Assembly (NCBI GenBank): GCA_964036665.1
Contig: OZ038526.1
Location: forward strand, 24,366,001 to 24,430,000
Source of the DNA: Gordius sp. MW1
Taxonomy: Eukaryota; Nematomorpha; Gordioida; Gordea; Gordiidae
DNA: 64,000 nt
Reading direction: 5' to 3'
Positions 35,946 through 46,999 of the stretch are shown here, piece by piece. The notes under the pieces are model-generated. The model was not told the DNA's origin. It was given only the letters and a program-made list of their open reading frames with translations, and made no database searches. Position 1 is the stretch's first letter; each line of letters starts with the position of its first letter. The position numbers were made by a program, and so were the translations under genes.

Positions 35946-37854
35946 TCCAAACTAATCTTTTTCCAGAAGGTATTTACTAATGTCAAAAAATATATTTGAT
36001 ATATTTAAGTTGTCTCATGCCTTGTTATATCCGCATTTATATCGGGTATGGTCCACCGCGTTTGTTTTACTACTTGGTAAGGTTATATTATAATTTTTAC
36101 AAAACATAGTACAATAATTTTTAAATATAAAAATTGATATTTTTTATTAATATGTTTAGCATCATATTTTCTTTGGTTGCCCTTTATTACATTAACAAGA
36201 TTTCAGACTCTATTCACAATTATCATCAATATCAATCACAACCAAAAAACATTAGCCATCATGCATTAAGCAATTCTCAACGTTCATTAAATAGTAATTT
36301 TTTCATCTTAAAATTATAAGTTTGAATGTTTTTAATTCTTCTGATGTACATTATTAAATATGTTTAGCAACTCTATGATATCTTAAGGCAACTTGAATTA
36401 ATTTAAAAGATTTTACACACTTTTAAATAAATAATAACTTACTTTAAAAGTACACGTTATATATCCTTTAAAAGTGTTTTTCACTTTTACCTTGAACATA
36501 ATTTAATATTGAATAATTAATTTAATGCCTTGAAATCTTTTATGATATTAAATATTTTATTCAATATATCTAAGGTCCTCCAAAGTCAATAAACAAAAAT
36601 GAGGTCAAACCTGGAGGATCAAAAAAACATAATTAAATTCTGTCTATTATCTTTATTTCTATTGTAATAATATTTAAGCTAATATTATAAACCAAAGTTT
36701 ACATTACATGTCAAGTTCATAAAACACGAGTTTTAAATAACCATAAAGCATTTCTTTTTAATTAAAGCTATTTAAATTATTCTTAACATTTATATATTCA
36801 AAATATAATTGTTAATAAAAATTGCTTTACCAAAAGTTTTTTTCCCTTATTCATCTATTGAGCTAATTCCAGCCTCAGAATTAAAATATGGGCTATTTAT
36901 AGAATTTATAGGCTAATGTAGAATGCTCTTTTATTGAATTTTATTGCAATAACCAATTTACAATATTGTTTTACTCGTTTTAAGGGGCAAACGTCTTATT
37001 AAATTAGTAATAATTTAAATTTTTATTTTGTTAGGCTCTATTTCCTCCCAATTACTTACCTCATATATCAGAGGTCCGATTTGTTTGGAATTTTATGCCC
37101 AAACCAGGCCCGGTTCATTTTTTTAACTTCATTGCCCGCCCGAACCCTTCTAGGTGTTCGCCCGGGCCCACCCGAAGCTGCCCGGCCCGAAATATTACAT
37201 TTGCCCGTTAGGCTCGAAATTATGCTATCTCAAGTTCTTTCAACCATTGGTAAAAAATAAGCATTCAATTAACGGCATATTTTTAAAAACAAATATGCAA
37301 TCTTTTATTATCACAAACAAAATCTAATTCCCTATGTTATTTAAAAGTCGAATATTTTTTTCAAATAAAACTTTTAATCTTTAATTTTAATCCTAATAGA
37401 TCAAAAAAAGTTAGTATTTGGTCTTTTTAAAAAATTTGGCCAGATAGCATTGGCAAAACCGCCTCAGGTCACAATATTTTCATAGATTAATTGCTAATGC
37501 ATTTAGGGACAAACCTGTTGAAACGTTAAAAATCATATAATAACAAAATATTAATTGAATGCAGCCGATGTCCATTAAAATATTTATGTAGCAATTTATA
37601 ATTAAGTTTTAAGTATACATATTTTATGAATAATCTTACAATAAACAAAATTATAATCCCTTTTTGGGTTAACCCATTTATGCCCTACCCTATAAATTAA
37701 CTTCTTGATGAATAAAATTAGTTGAATTAGTGAAGCTGTGCTGTGTTAAAACTTACTTTTTTTTATTAAAAAACAATAATTTATCAATAGAATTTAATGC
37801 AATTTATGGAATTTTTTTTTAATTTAACAAAAACAGAATTTATTATTATAAAAA

Positions 37855-38300
37855 AAGTAGTAACTTAGCGATAGCGACGAGTGAAAAGGGAATAATGAAG
37901 GCGAATTGGAGAAGTGTTAAACTAAATAAGATTCGTTGAAAAATTAAATGATATTAGAATGAAATTTAACACTTGCATGCATTGTATCAATTTGGGCGTG
38001 ACGATTTTGTACTATGTATAGACGGCACATGTGAAATACGAACAATAAAAGGGCTACATAAATTTAAATATTTTTCTCCTTTCCATGAACCTAGCTAGGG
38101 ATTTGATGGAAATTAGAGGGGTTAGGGGAAAAATTATAAAATCGGGCACATATGGCGAAATTTCTTAACTTTTTTAGCATTTACCTATACAATCAAATAA
38201 AAAGTAACAAAATAAAACACTATCTAAAAAATCTCATAAAGCCCGAATCCTATCTTCAACATGCCCGCCCGCACCCGCCCGAAAACAAAAATTTAGGACA
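37855..38300. repeat. Dispersed repeat related to 1.5-2.9 kb
   Basis: The first part matches 2690-2925 in reverse ('cttagcgatagcgacga'). The second part matches the palindrome arm at about 1540-1640 ('cactatctaaaaaatctcat' and 'aagcccgaatc'). It is a single-arm copy of the family that forms the palindrome. Confidence 0.6.
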
Positions 38301-39164
38301 GTTTTCCGTATATCGTATCTATTCCTATACAGAGCTCTCAAACAAACTTAAATGATTATTATTTTTATAGATGCCTATCATATCGACGGCATGGGAACAG
38401 TGGCGTAGCTAGCCTTTTTGCCTTGGGGGGGGGCTGAGCTGGTCAAATAGGGGGGGGGGGGACAGAAAAATTTTCCTACCCACACCTTTAAGAATAAAAA
38501 ATATGTTTTGCCCCCCCCCCCCCAATCCAAAACCTAAATACGACCATGGGTCAAATGCAATTAAAAAAATTTTATTTCATAAACATTGGACAAACTTAAA
38601 ATACCGCTACTACTTTGTGTATTTTTTCTATTTATATCACACTCATATGTCCCCTCATGTTTATAGGGCATAAAATTAATAAAATTTATTCATAAATAAA
38701 ACAAAGTGATGTAGTTAAAACAATGTAGAAAATTTCACATGGTATAATAAGTTTGTAAGGGTAAAAGTGGAACGGGGATATTGACAAGAAATCGTTGACA
38801 TTTTAAAAAATAATGGAAATAGTAAAAAACTATATAACAAAGTTTTTATAAAAATTATTGACACAACCCAAAGAATCTTGGCCATATATATAACAAATTT
38901 TAATTTTACATATCCAATATTGGCAGCATTTTCAGGCAGCATTTATATCAGGAAAACAATGAGAACATTTAAAAGCCTTTTTTAGGTTAGATCCTCAAAA
39001 GGCGTAATTATAACATAAGTTATAAAAAATTAATTATGAAATTAAGATTAGTATTTAGAAGTTATTGCCCCTTGATATTATAGATATATTTGCACACCCC
39101 CCCCCCCCCCTACACCACCTAAAAATTAAAAAGAACTAATAAAATTAACGGCTAATGAACCTAA

Positions 39165-39485
39165 AAATATTCTGTCACAATTAAATGAATCAAAATTTTA
39201 TTTGATAATTTTAGATGAAATTAGAGATGTGAGATGCACAGAACAACTTAGCGTCCAAAGACAAACATAATGATTTTTTTAGGAGTTTTATCCCTTGAAA
39301 GTTTTGATGCGTTAACAATTGTCTATAAAATTCAGGAATTGGTTATTAATATTAATTTATCAAACTTATGATGGGATATCACTAAAAAGGGGGAAAAAAT
39401 GGTGTACAAACAATTTTTTGGAAAACTATTGGCTTTATATGTGCATGTGGTACATAAAAATATGCAAGATATGTTAAACAATAAG
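39165..39485 (+). pseudogene. hAT transposase, catalytic-domain remnant
   Basis: Plus-strand traces in order: 'SKFYLIILDEIRDVRCTEQL', 'FIPLESFDALTI' and 'LLALYVHVVHKNMQDML'. These parallel the hAT RNase-H-like region (a conserved Asp in '.I.DE..D', then 'F..FIP.ES', then 'ALY.HC.AH..NL'). Frameshifts and stops separate them, and the usual 'GQ.YDNASNMSG' segment is nearly lost. Confidence 0.6.
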
Positions 39486-39615
39486 CATGTGAGATAAACA
39501 ATTAAATTGAAACTAGGATGGAATTTTCGTAAATTAAATAATATATTAATATATTTTGAAAGTGTTAAAAAGCTTAAAACAAGCTTAAAAGCCCAGATAA
39601 TTATAAATATTAAAA

Positions 39616-40400
39616 TTAGTCTTTTAATAGTAGTTCATTACGCCTTTTACTCGATGTTGCAAACAAATGTATAATATCATCCGGGGGAATAACATTTATA
39701 AAGTCATGTTCTAAGCTCAATAAAGCTAAGGAAGATAACCTATCTTGTCCAATTGTGGAACGAAGATAAATTTTAATCCATTTTAGCAGTGAGAACGATC
39801 TTTCGCATGAACCTGAAGTTACTGGGATAGTTAAAATTATTTTAAGCAAAATATTACAATTTGGAAACACTACTGAGGGCAAAATTTTAATAAGTGAAAA
39901 AATATCATTGCATTTTATTTTATTTGAAGATAAAGAGTTATAATGTTTTACAAAAAATGTTGCCATATTTATTTCGCCGTCTTCCAGTTTTAATTCATAA
40001 TGGTTAATTATTTCTGATAAAAGAGATTTATCGCAAAAGGATGAAGGGTTTAAACCTTCCAAGGACTTAAATTAATTACAATTAATTTCCGAAAATCTTA
40101 TGTTTAATTCTGCTATTATTCTATCAATGATAGGATAATATAAATCAATTTTGAAATCAATTTATGAATTAGTAGATTCAAAAGAGTAAAATGTGTCATA
40201 TTTTTTGGTTTTTTAATACGTTTAGAAGGTAATGAATCAAAAATTGCAGCTAAATCTTTTGCCTTATTATAAAGAATTTGATAGTGGTCCTCATTTCTAA
40301 TATCATTTAAAGTTAATATTAGGCTATTAACCGTTGTAATTGCATTTATTAAACAAATATTTGGGCTTTGAAACTCGTTAATTAAAACTTTTATTCAGAA
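39616..40400 (-). pseudogene. hAT transposase, C-terminal dimerisation domain
   Basis: The frame 40062-39616 is open (148 codons) and ends with the hAT C-terminal motif: 'LLKIILTIPVTSGSCERSFS', 'LLKWIKIYLRSTIGQDRLSS' and 'LALLSLEHDF'. Similarity continues upstream to about 40400 ('DHYQILYNKAKDLAAIFDSL', 'YYPIIDRIIAELNIRF') across stops. Its orientation is opposite to the catalytic remnant in the same element. Confidence 0.85.
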
Positions 40401-41612
40401 ACAATAATAATAATCTTTATATTGTTTCTTAATTAAGATAAAAAAAAATGGCGGAAGGGCCCCGGGGGCCCACGATTTTTCCCTTGGGGGGGCCCATCGG
40501 TTTTTGCTCTTGGGGGGGCCCGGGCCCCCTGGGCCCCCCCCCCTAGCTACGCCACTGCATGGGAATGTTCAAATTTAGAGGTAAAATATTAAGGTATACA
40601 GATTATGCAAAACAAGATGTCGGGGGAAGATGATGTTCAGTGTTGAGTAAGGGTGGCTTAACGCAAGACAGGTATTGGAGGGGTTGGCGTAGAATCGCAC
40701 AGCAATTATTAATATTAGATGAGAAATAAATTCTAGGTAATAAGCTCTGTCGGAGTTTTATGCCGTGCAACCATAATAACGTTTAATTTTAACCATTGTT
40801 TGGATTAAAGCTTATTTTAATATTTGTATAAAGATAAAATAAGTAATGGAACAATGTAGAGTGGGCATATAAGCTCAAATTTTAGTCAAAAGCACATTGG
40901 GAAACGGTTAAAAATTTTTGATAGAATTCTTTGTGCTGAACACGAATGTGTTTATCGCCTTTTTCTATTGATTAAGTTTTTAAAATAATTGGGTTCAGAG
41001 TTGCAAAATTAACATTTTTCCCCTTTTATATTTACTACGTAAACAAATCAATCAATTTTAAACTAAATTTTTTAACTTACACAATTTTATATTGCAGAAT
41101 ATCCCTAATCATCTGTTTGGTCTCTCATACTTATCCCACCCACTTATCTGCATTTTAACTTATGGTAAACATTGTATGATATAGAGGTGAGTGGATACTC
41201 GACCAGCCCATCTATTAGGGTGGGCCGGGTAAGGCACATTCCCTCCCTAGGGTGGTTCGGACATAAATGACTTCTTTAAAAAGCTAGTCGATATGATTTT
41301 TTCCAAATAATATAAATTAACTAAATCCCTAATTTCGTAAATTAGATTATTTATCCTACCACTTGATACATTTAAAGACCTAATAGCACAATACCCAACA
41401 ATATGTTTAATATAAAAAGTAAAGCTAAATAAGCAATTTTGCTTCGTGTGGTTTCGGACTGAGGCAACCTGAACCATGTAGTGTTTTATGGTATTAAAAA
41501 ATCCGTCTGTCGATATTATAAATCACTATTATTTAAATATTTTAATAACCACATGTAAATTAGGTATTTTTTGTAAGACTAAAGATAAAGTTTGGCTTTT
41601 AGTTTTTGTATC

Positions 41613-42100
41613 TATCGTATCCGGAGATACGATGATGAAGATGTCTTCCCACACACCCCCCCCCCCCCCATCTCATCTTATTCAAAAATTAAAGTTAAGA
41701 GTTCAACACGCGGTACAATTCTTTTGATCTTACACGTTGTACACTCATAGCGTAGACTATTATTCTTTTACATTTAATTTCTAGTACGCGTATGTTATCG
41801 CATTGATAATTTTGATATCGATCATTCAGGATTATTATGATTAATATAATTTTTCTTGTAATAAATTAGATTGGCGAAATGTAGAGCGGTAAAGTTATCT
41901 TTATTTAGCGGCTTTAAGCCCGGCCATCCCCCAATAATTTATTTTTTTACGGCCATTTTCCAAATCACCCAATTTATTCTGTAGATTAATCTGAATTAAA
42001 TGCTTTAGGATCGTCCCTTTCAATTCCCCCACTTAATTCCTAAGAATTCTTTCCTTCTGAACCTTTTTATTTAAATCGTGTTCCTTCCACGAATACGATA
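41613..42100 (+). repeat. TRIM LTR 1
   Basis: 488 bp. The first 21 bases contain an inverted repeat, ATCGTATC-CGGA-GATACGAT. The last 26 contain another (ATCGTGTTC...GAATACGAT). A C run of about 14 lies 40-55 bases in. Confidence 0.88.
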
Positions 42101-43048
42101 TTTGGTGTCAGATATTCTACTCACGCCCGATGGAGGAAACCAGGAATTATTCTACAAAACGAAAAAGGAAATAATTTATACAGAAAAATTAATTTGGAAT
42201 TCAAATTGCCGCCCCCCCCCCTTCTTCTGAATGGAATGGATAAAATTATTCGGATAAAATTATTCCAGGAACATCCCGTTTGCCATGAACAACCGTCACA
42301 GCGCAGGGATATTGGATAAAATTATTCCAGTAAAACAATCGAACCACTTCGCCGGGATTAAAAAGCAATCGAATCACGTACTAGAATAATCGAACCAATC
42401 CATGATTCGGAAATATTGGGAGACGGAGGAAGAAAACGATTCCTTCGAACAATTGGCTACCAAATTTAAACCGCAAACATAATTCAGTGGAAATTCCAAT
42501 ATGTCTGAAAACAGATGGCAGAATTCTTCGAAAGAATGAAAATCCCGAAACTGAAAATATCAATTATGCAGAATCTTACCTAACTAATTCTCAAGGCCTA
42601 AATTCTTAATGTGCCCCTAAAATATTATTGTAAGACAGAATTATACACTTGATTTATTTACATATATTTATTATATGAAAATTATATTGTTAACCAATAT
42701 TTAACCCCCCCCCCCCCGCTGTTTCTTTGACTATTATTTGAGAGTCTGCGCGGCGCAAGAAAGGATAATTTTCAAGATGGCAGTTTACACTCTATATTAA
42801 TTATAAGTTTTGTCAAGGCTGTTGCTAGGTGAGTCACAGAGCTGGAAGAAAAATCCGTTAGTCATGACGTTGCCTTTTTATCACTGATTTTTACATATAT
42901 CAGTCGTCGTGTGAGCAAAGGCCAGAGTTGGTATTCGATGCCAGATGTTTGAAACTTATAATGTTAATAACGCCGCCTTGATAGTTGCACTGAGCTCTTA
43001 GAACTCTATCGAAAATACATTAGGTCTTCGACTTTTAAAAGGGAAAGG

Positions 43049-43539
43049 TATCGTATCCGGAGATACGATGATGAAGATGTCTTCCCACACACCCCCCCCC
43101 CCCCCCCCATCTCATCTTATTCAAAAATTAAAGTTAAGAGTTCAACACGCGGTACAATTCTTTTGATCTTACACGTTGTACACTCATAGCGTAGACTATT
43201 ATTCTTTTACATTTAATTTCTAGTACGCGTATGTTATCGCATTGATAATTTTGATATCGATCATTCAGGATTATTATGATTAATATAATTTTTCTTGTAA
43301 TAAATTAGATTGGCGAAATGTAGAGCGGTAAAGTTATCTTTATTTAGCGGCTTTAAGCCCGGCCATCCCCCAATAATTTATTTTTTTACGGCCATTTTCC
43401 AAATCACCCAATTTATTCTGTAGATTAATCTGAATTAAATGCTTTAGGATCGTCCCTTTCAATTCCCCCACTTAATTCCTAAGAATTCTTTCCTTCTGAA
43501 CCTTTTTATTTAAATCGTGTTCCTTCCACGAATACGATA
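43049..43539 (+). repeat. TRIM LTR 2 (shared middle LTR)
   Basis: 491 bp, nearly identical to LTR 1 except for a longer C run. It is preceded by the polypurine tract at 43037-43048 and followed by the primer-site-like sequence. Confidence 0.88.
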
Positions 43540-44489
43540 TTTGGTGTCAGATATTCTACTCACGCCCGATGGAGGAAACCAGGAATTATTCTACAAAACG
43601 AAAAAGGAAATAATTTATACAGAAAAATTAATTTGGAATTCAAATTGCCGCCCCCCCCCCCCTTCTTCTGAATGGAATGGATAAAATTATTCGGATAAAA
43701 TTATTCCAGGAACATCCCGTTTGCCATGAACAACCGTCACAGCGCAGGGATATTGGATAAAATTATTCCAGTAAAACAATCGAACCACTTCGCCGGGATT
43801 AAAAAGCAATCGAATCACGTACTAGAATAATCGAACCAATCCATGATTCGGAAATATTGGGAGACGGAGGAAGAAAACGATTCCTTCGAACAATTGGCTA
43901 CCAAATTTAAACCGCAAACATAATTCAGTGGAAATTCCAATATGTCTGAAAACAGATGGCAGAATTCTTCGAAAGAATGAAAATCCCGAAACTGAAAATA
44001 TCAATTATGCAGAATCTTACCTAACTAATTCTCAAGGCCTAAATTCTTAATGTGCCCCTAAAATATTATTGTAAGACAGAATTATACACTTGATTTATTT
44101 ACATATATTTATTATATGAAAATTATATTGTTAACCAATATTTAACCCCCCCCCCCCCGCTGTTTCTTTGACTATTATTTGAGAGTCTGCGCGGCGCAAG
44201 AAAGGATAATTTTCAAGATGGCAGTTTACACTCTATATTAATTATAAGTTTTGTCAAGGCTGTTGCTAGGTGAGTCACAGAGCTGGAAGAAAAATCCGTT
44301 AGTCATGACGTTGCCTTTTTATCACTGATTTTTACATATATCAGTCGTCGTGTGAGCAAAGGCCAGAGTTGGTATTCGATGCCAGATGTTTGAAACTTAT
44401 AATGTTAATAACGCCGCCTTGATAGTTGCACTGAGCTCTTAGAACTCTATCGAAAATACATTAGGTCTTCGACTTTTAAAAGGGAAAGG

Positions 44490-44974
44490 TATCGTATCCG
44501 GAGATACGATGATGAAGATGTCTTCCCACACCCCCCCCCCCCCATCTCATCTTATTCAAAAATTAAAGTTAAGAGTTCAACACGCGGTACAATTCTTTTG
44601 ATCTTACACGTTGTACACTCATAGCGTAGACTATTATTCTTTTACATTTAATTTCTAGTACGCGTATGTTATCGCATTGATAATTTTGATATCGATCATT
44701 CAGGATTATTATGATTAATATAATTTTTCTTGTAATAAATTAGATTGGCGAAATGTAGAGCGGTAAAGTTATCTTTATTTAGCGGCTTTAAGCCCGGCCA
44801 TCCCCCAATAATTTATTTTTTTACGGCCATTCCCCAAATCACCCAATTTATTCTGTAGATTAATCTGAATTAAATGCTTTAGGATCGTCCCTTTCAATTC
44901 CCCCAATTAATTCCTAAGAATTCTTTCCTTCTGAACCTTTTTATTTAAATCCTATTCCTTCTACGAATACGATA
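44490..44974 (+). repeat. TRIM LTR 3
   Basis: 485 bp. It differs from LTRs 1 and 2 by a few substitutions toward its 3' end (for example 'cctattccttctacgaatac' instead of 'cgtgttccttccacgaatac'). This suggests it is the original distal LTR. Confidence 0.88.
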
Positions 44975-45174
44975 GTATCCGACAGGTCGGGCCGTCATAT
45001 GCTAAGCAATGCGGCGAGTCGGTTATGTAAAAAACGATTTTGGGCTAAATATTTATATTTAAAGACCTTATTTGTACAATTAAGTTTCACTCGTTTTACC
45101 TTTTTGTTAAAATATTACTAAGGAAGTTTGGCTTCTTGTCTATTCGAGGTTTCAGATCTAAGTCATACAAAATA

Positions 45175-45340
45175 GTTTTAACTTCCGTTGGTTAAAAAAT
45201 TGATGAAACTCTTCGTCAACACATTTTCTAATAGATTTCATCTGAGTTTCTATGTTATTTGGTAGTGGAACCACCTGTTAAGCATCAAGATCCCTTTTAT
45301 GCAATTGACACAGTAAAGCTGAAACTAGGTGTGGGAGGCC
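45175..45340. repeat. Diverged dispersed repeat, copy 2
   Basis: Counterpart of 18140-18345, with the shared 'ttgatgaaactcttcgtcaa' core. Followed by a long C run (about 45541-45560). Confidence 0.5.
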
Positions 45341-45599
45341 GAAAGTCTTGTGGGGAATAAGAGAAATAGTGTATTAGAAACTTTTTGTACTGGATAAAAG
45401 AAGAAATGTATTTAAACTTTTAAGTTAACTATCAGTCTATCTAATTTTTCTATAAATGCTTTTTAATTATTTATTTATGAATCAAAAAAGAATATTTTAA
45501 TTTTTTGCCGGGGCAGGAGCAAATTTCCGCTTCCACACCCCTCCCCCCCCCCCCCCCCCCAATTAAGCCACTGGTTTAGACTTTAGTTAGTTTTACGAC

Positions 45600-46360
45600 T
45601 TAAATGCTTTCTTTTAATCCGACAGGTACCACTAGAGAAGTGCAAGGTCACTTTTTTTCAACCACCCGACCCGACCCGAAAACATTTTAAAGTTTTCAAC
45701 CCGAACCCGACCCGACCCGAAAGCGTTTAAATTTGTATCCGAAGCTACTGTAAGGAAGATTGCGGTGTGTAAAATTTAATCGACAAATTAAAATGCGATT
45801 TATGAAACTAATTGATACCACAGATTTTGATTACAAATTTATATTTACGATTTTAATTGCTATGCAATTTATGGTATTTTATAGTGGTGTATACATATGA
45901 TAGACAATATCGGGTCGCATTTAATTTGAAATATAAAGTTTTGCAAATCAACCATTTAATAAATTTAAACTTATATTGTTTTATGAATATATATTTAAGT
46001 ACTTTATATTAATAATGAATTACCATCTCACACTATTTAAATACAATTTAAAAATATTATTTTGTTGATATTGTTTTCCTTTCGCCAGAATTTGCGTCCA
46101 AATTAAAACGATCAGTATTAAAGAAACAAAAGGAAATTAATTAACTGAATGAATGGTCTTCAATTATAATTTCGATATTAATTAAAAAATATTATACATA
46201 ATAGCATTAATTTAAAAGATATGTCTCGTGTATTTTGCAATATAAGATTCATAACCTTTGACCCAACACTTTTAATCCAACCCGACCCGACCCCAAAGCA
46301 TATCAAAATTTTCAACCCAAACCCGACCCGATATTGGGTCGGGTGTCGGGTCACCCATGC
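45600..46360. repeat. Dispersed CCCGACCCGA-type repeat, right copy
   Basis: Contains clusters of ACCCGACCCG (45660-45722 and 46275-46350) with an inverted GGGTCGGGT at the right end. It matches the left copy at 20-910, but without the retroelement relic found there. No gene is seen. Confidence 0.6.
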
Positions 46361-46689
46361 ATCTCTACTTGACACCTATCCCAACAATTTATCTAATAGC
46401 CAGATCAACACTAGCAATGGACTCTTTTGCTTAAATCCAAAATTGTTTTTTCGTTACATGTTTCAGACAATTGTTTATAAATATTGCTTCAACATTTAGT
46501 TAAAAATTTTTTTAATAACATTTATATAAAGGAATTTTGGTTAAAGTTAAGTGTAGTATCACGAAAGATAAGATTTTTTCTATGCAGCCATGTTATGTGA
46601 TCAAAAAGATACATATTGGTCAAATAAAAAATTCTATATCATTATTTTCAAAAATAGGCCAAGAGTCAGTAAAGGATTTAAAGTTATAT

Positions 46690-46925
46690 TGTACAAAAGT
46701 CCCTAGTTTTCGCCCGGGTAAAACGTGGAAATTTTGGATTTCGGTGAGCGTTGTCCGATTTCTTTAAAAAAATCCATTGCTTGTTTACCGAAGGAACCCG
46801 AGCACGAGGCAATAACAGGGATAAAAATATTAGATGCCAAAAGGGCAAAATATTTTGTAGTTTTAAGTCCTTCTGCGATGGCGATAGGGTCGTAATTAAA
46901 ATGCGAAGGAGCGAATTAGTCAATG
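46690..46925 (-). pseudogene. Relic of the retroelement C-terminal domain
   Basis: Minus-strand frame with 'FAPSHFNYDPIAIAEGLKTT', 'KYFALLASNIFIPVIASCSG' and 'QAMDFFKEIGQR'. It parallels the relics at 0.4 and 31.2 kb and includes the expected 'F.PV....G' and 'F...IG.R' motifs. It is bounded by stops. Confidence 0.5.
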
Positions 46926-46999
46926 CAAGTAAAATCCCATTTGGGGGATATGCTATTTTGCCAGGGAACTAGAGAAGAGCCGCGAGGGCGCATTCTGCC

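Larger units (their letters stand above)
33300..37850. other. AT-rich intergenic region, no supported gene
   Basis: Contains an (AT)n microsatellite (35572-35605), a GC-rich patch with degenerate repeat motifs (about 37070-37200), and scattered short frames. The frame at 36151-36319 begins with a signal-like 'MFSIIFSLVALYYI', but no further support was found. Confidence 0.45.
38398..40557. mobile_element. hAT transposon, 2160 bp, with 8 bp target duplication
   Basis: Ends are CAGTGGCGTAGCTAG and its reverse complement CTAGCTACGCCACTG, with an exact flanking duplication CATGGGAA (38390-38397 and 40558-40565). This is the classical hAT arrangement. Inside are decayed transposase segments, the catalytic part on plus (39165-39485) and the C-terminal dimerisation part on minus (39616-40400). 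G and C runs lie near both ends (38426, 38449, 38511, 39098, 40533). The transposase is interrupted and the element is inactive. Confidence 0.92.
41613..44974 (+). mobile_element. TRIM array: LTR-internal-LTR-internal-LTR
   Basis: Three LTRs (41613-42100, 43049-43539, 44490-44974) alternate with two internal segments (42101-43048, 43540-44489). The whole is flanked by an exact 5 bp duplication GTATC (41608-41612 and 44975-44979), so the outer LTRs are true ends. LTRs start TATCGTATCC and end GAATACGATA. Each internal part starts two bases before TGGTGTCAG (primer-site-like) and ends with AAAAGGGAAAGG directly before TATCG (polypurine tract). The two units are almost identical apart from C-run length. 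No protein is encoded; the identical 60-codon minus-strand frames (42381-42563, 43822-44004) are antisense to the element. Array formation by LTR-LTR recombination is inferred. Confidence 0.88.

Noticed and set aside
42381..44004. Two identical 60-codon minus-strand frames
   Set aside because: They lie in the duplicated TRIM interior, antisense to the element as oriented by its primer site and purine tract. Identity reflects recent duplication. In the 31-33 kb copy only the second half stays in frame.
31434..44974. CRISPR-like or satellite interpretation of the repeated blocks
   Set aside because: Unit size, LTR-like ends, target duplications, primer site and purine tract fit a retrotransposon; the sequence is eukaryotic.
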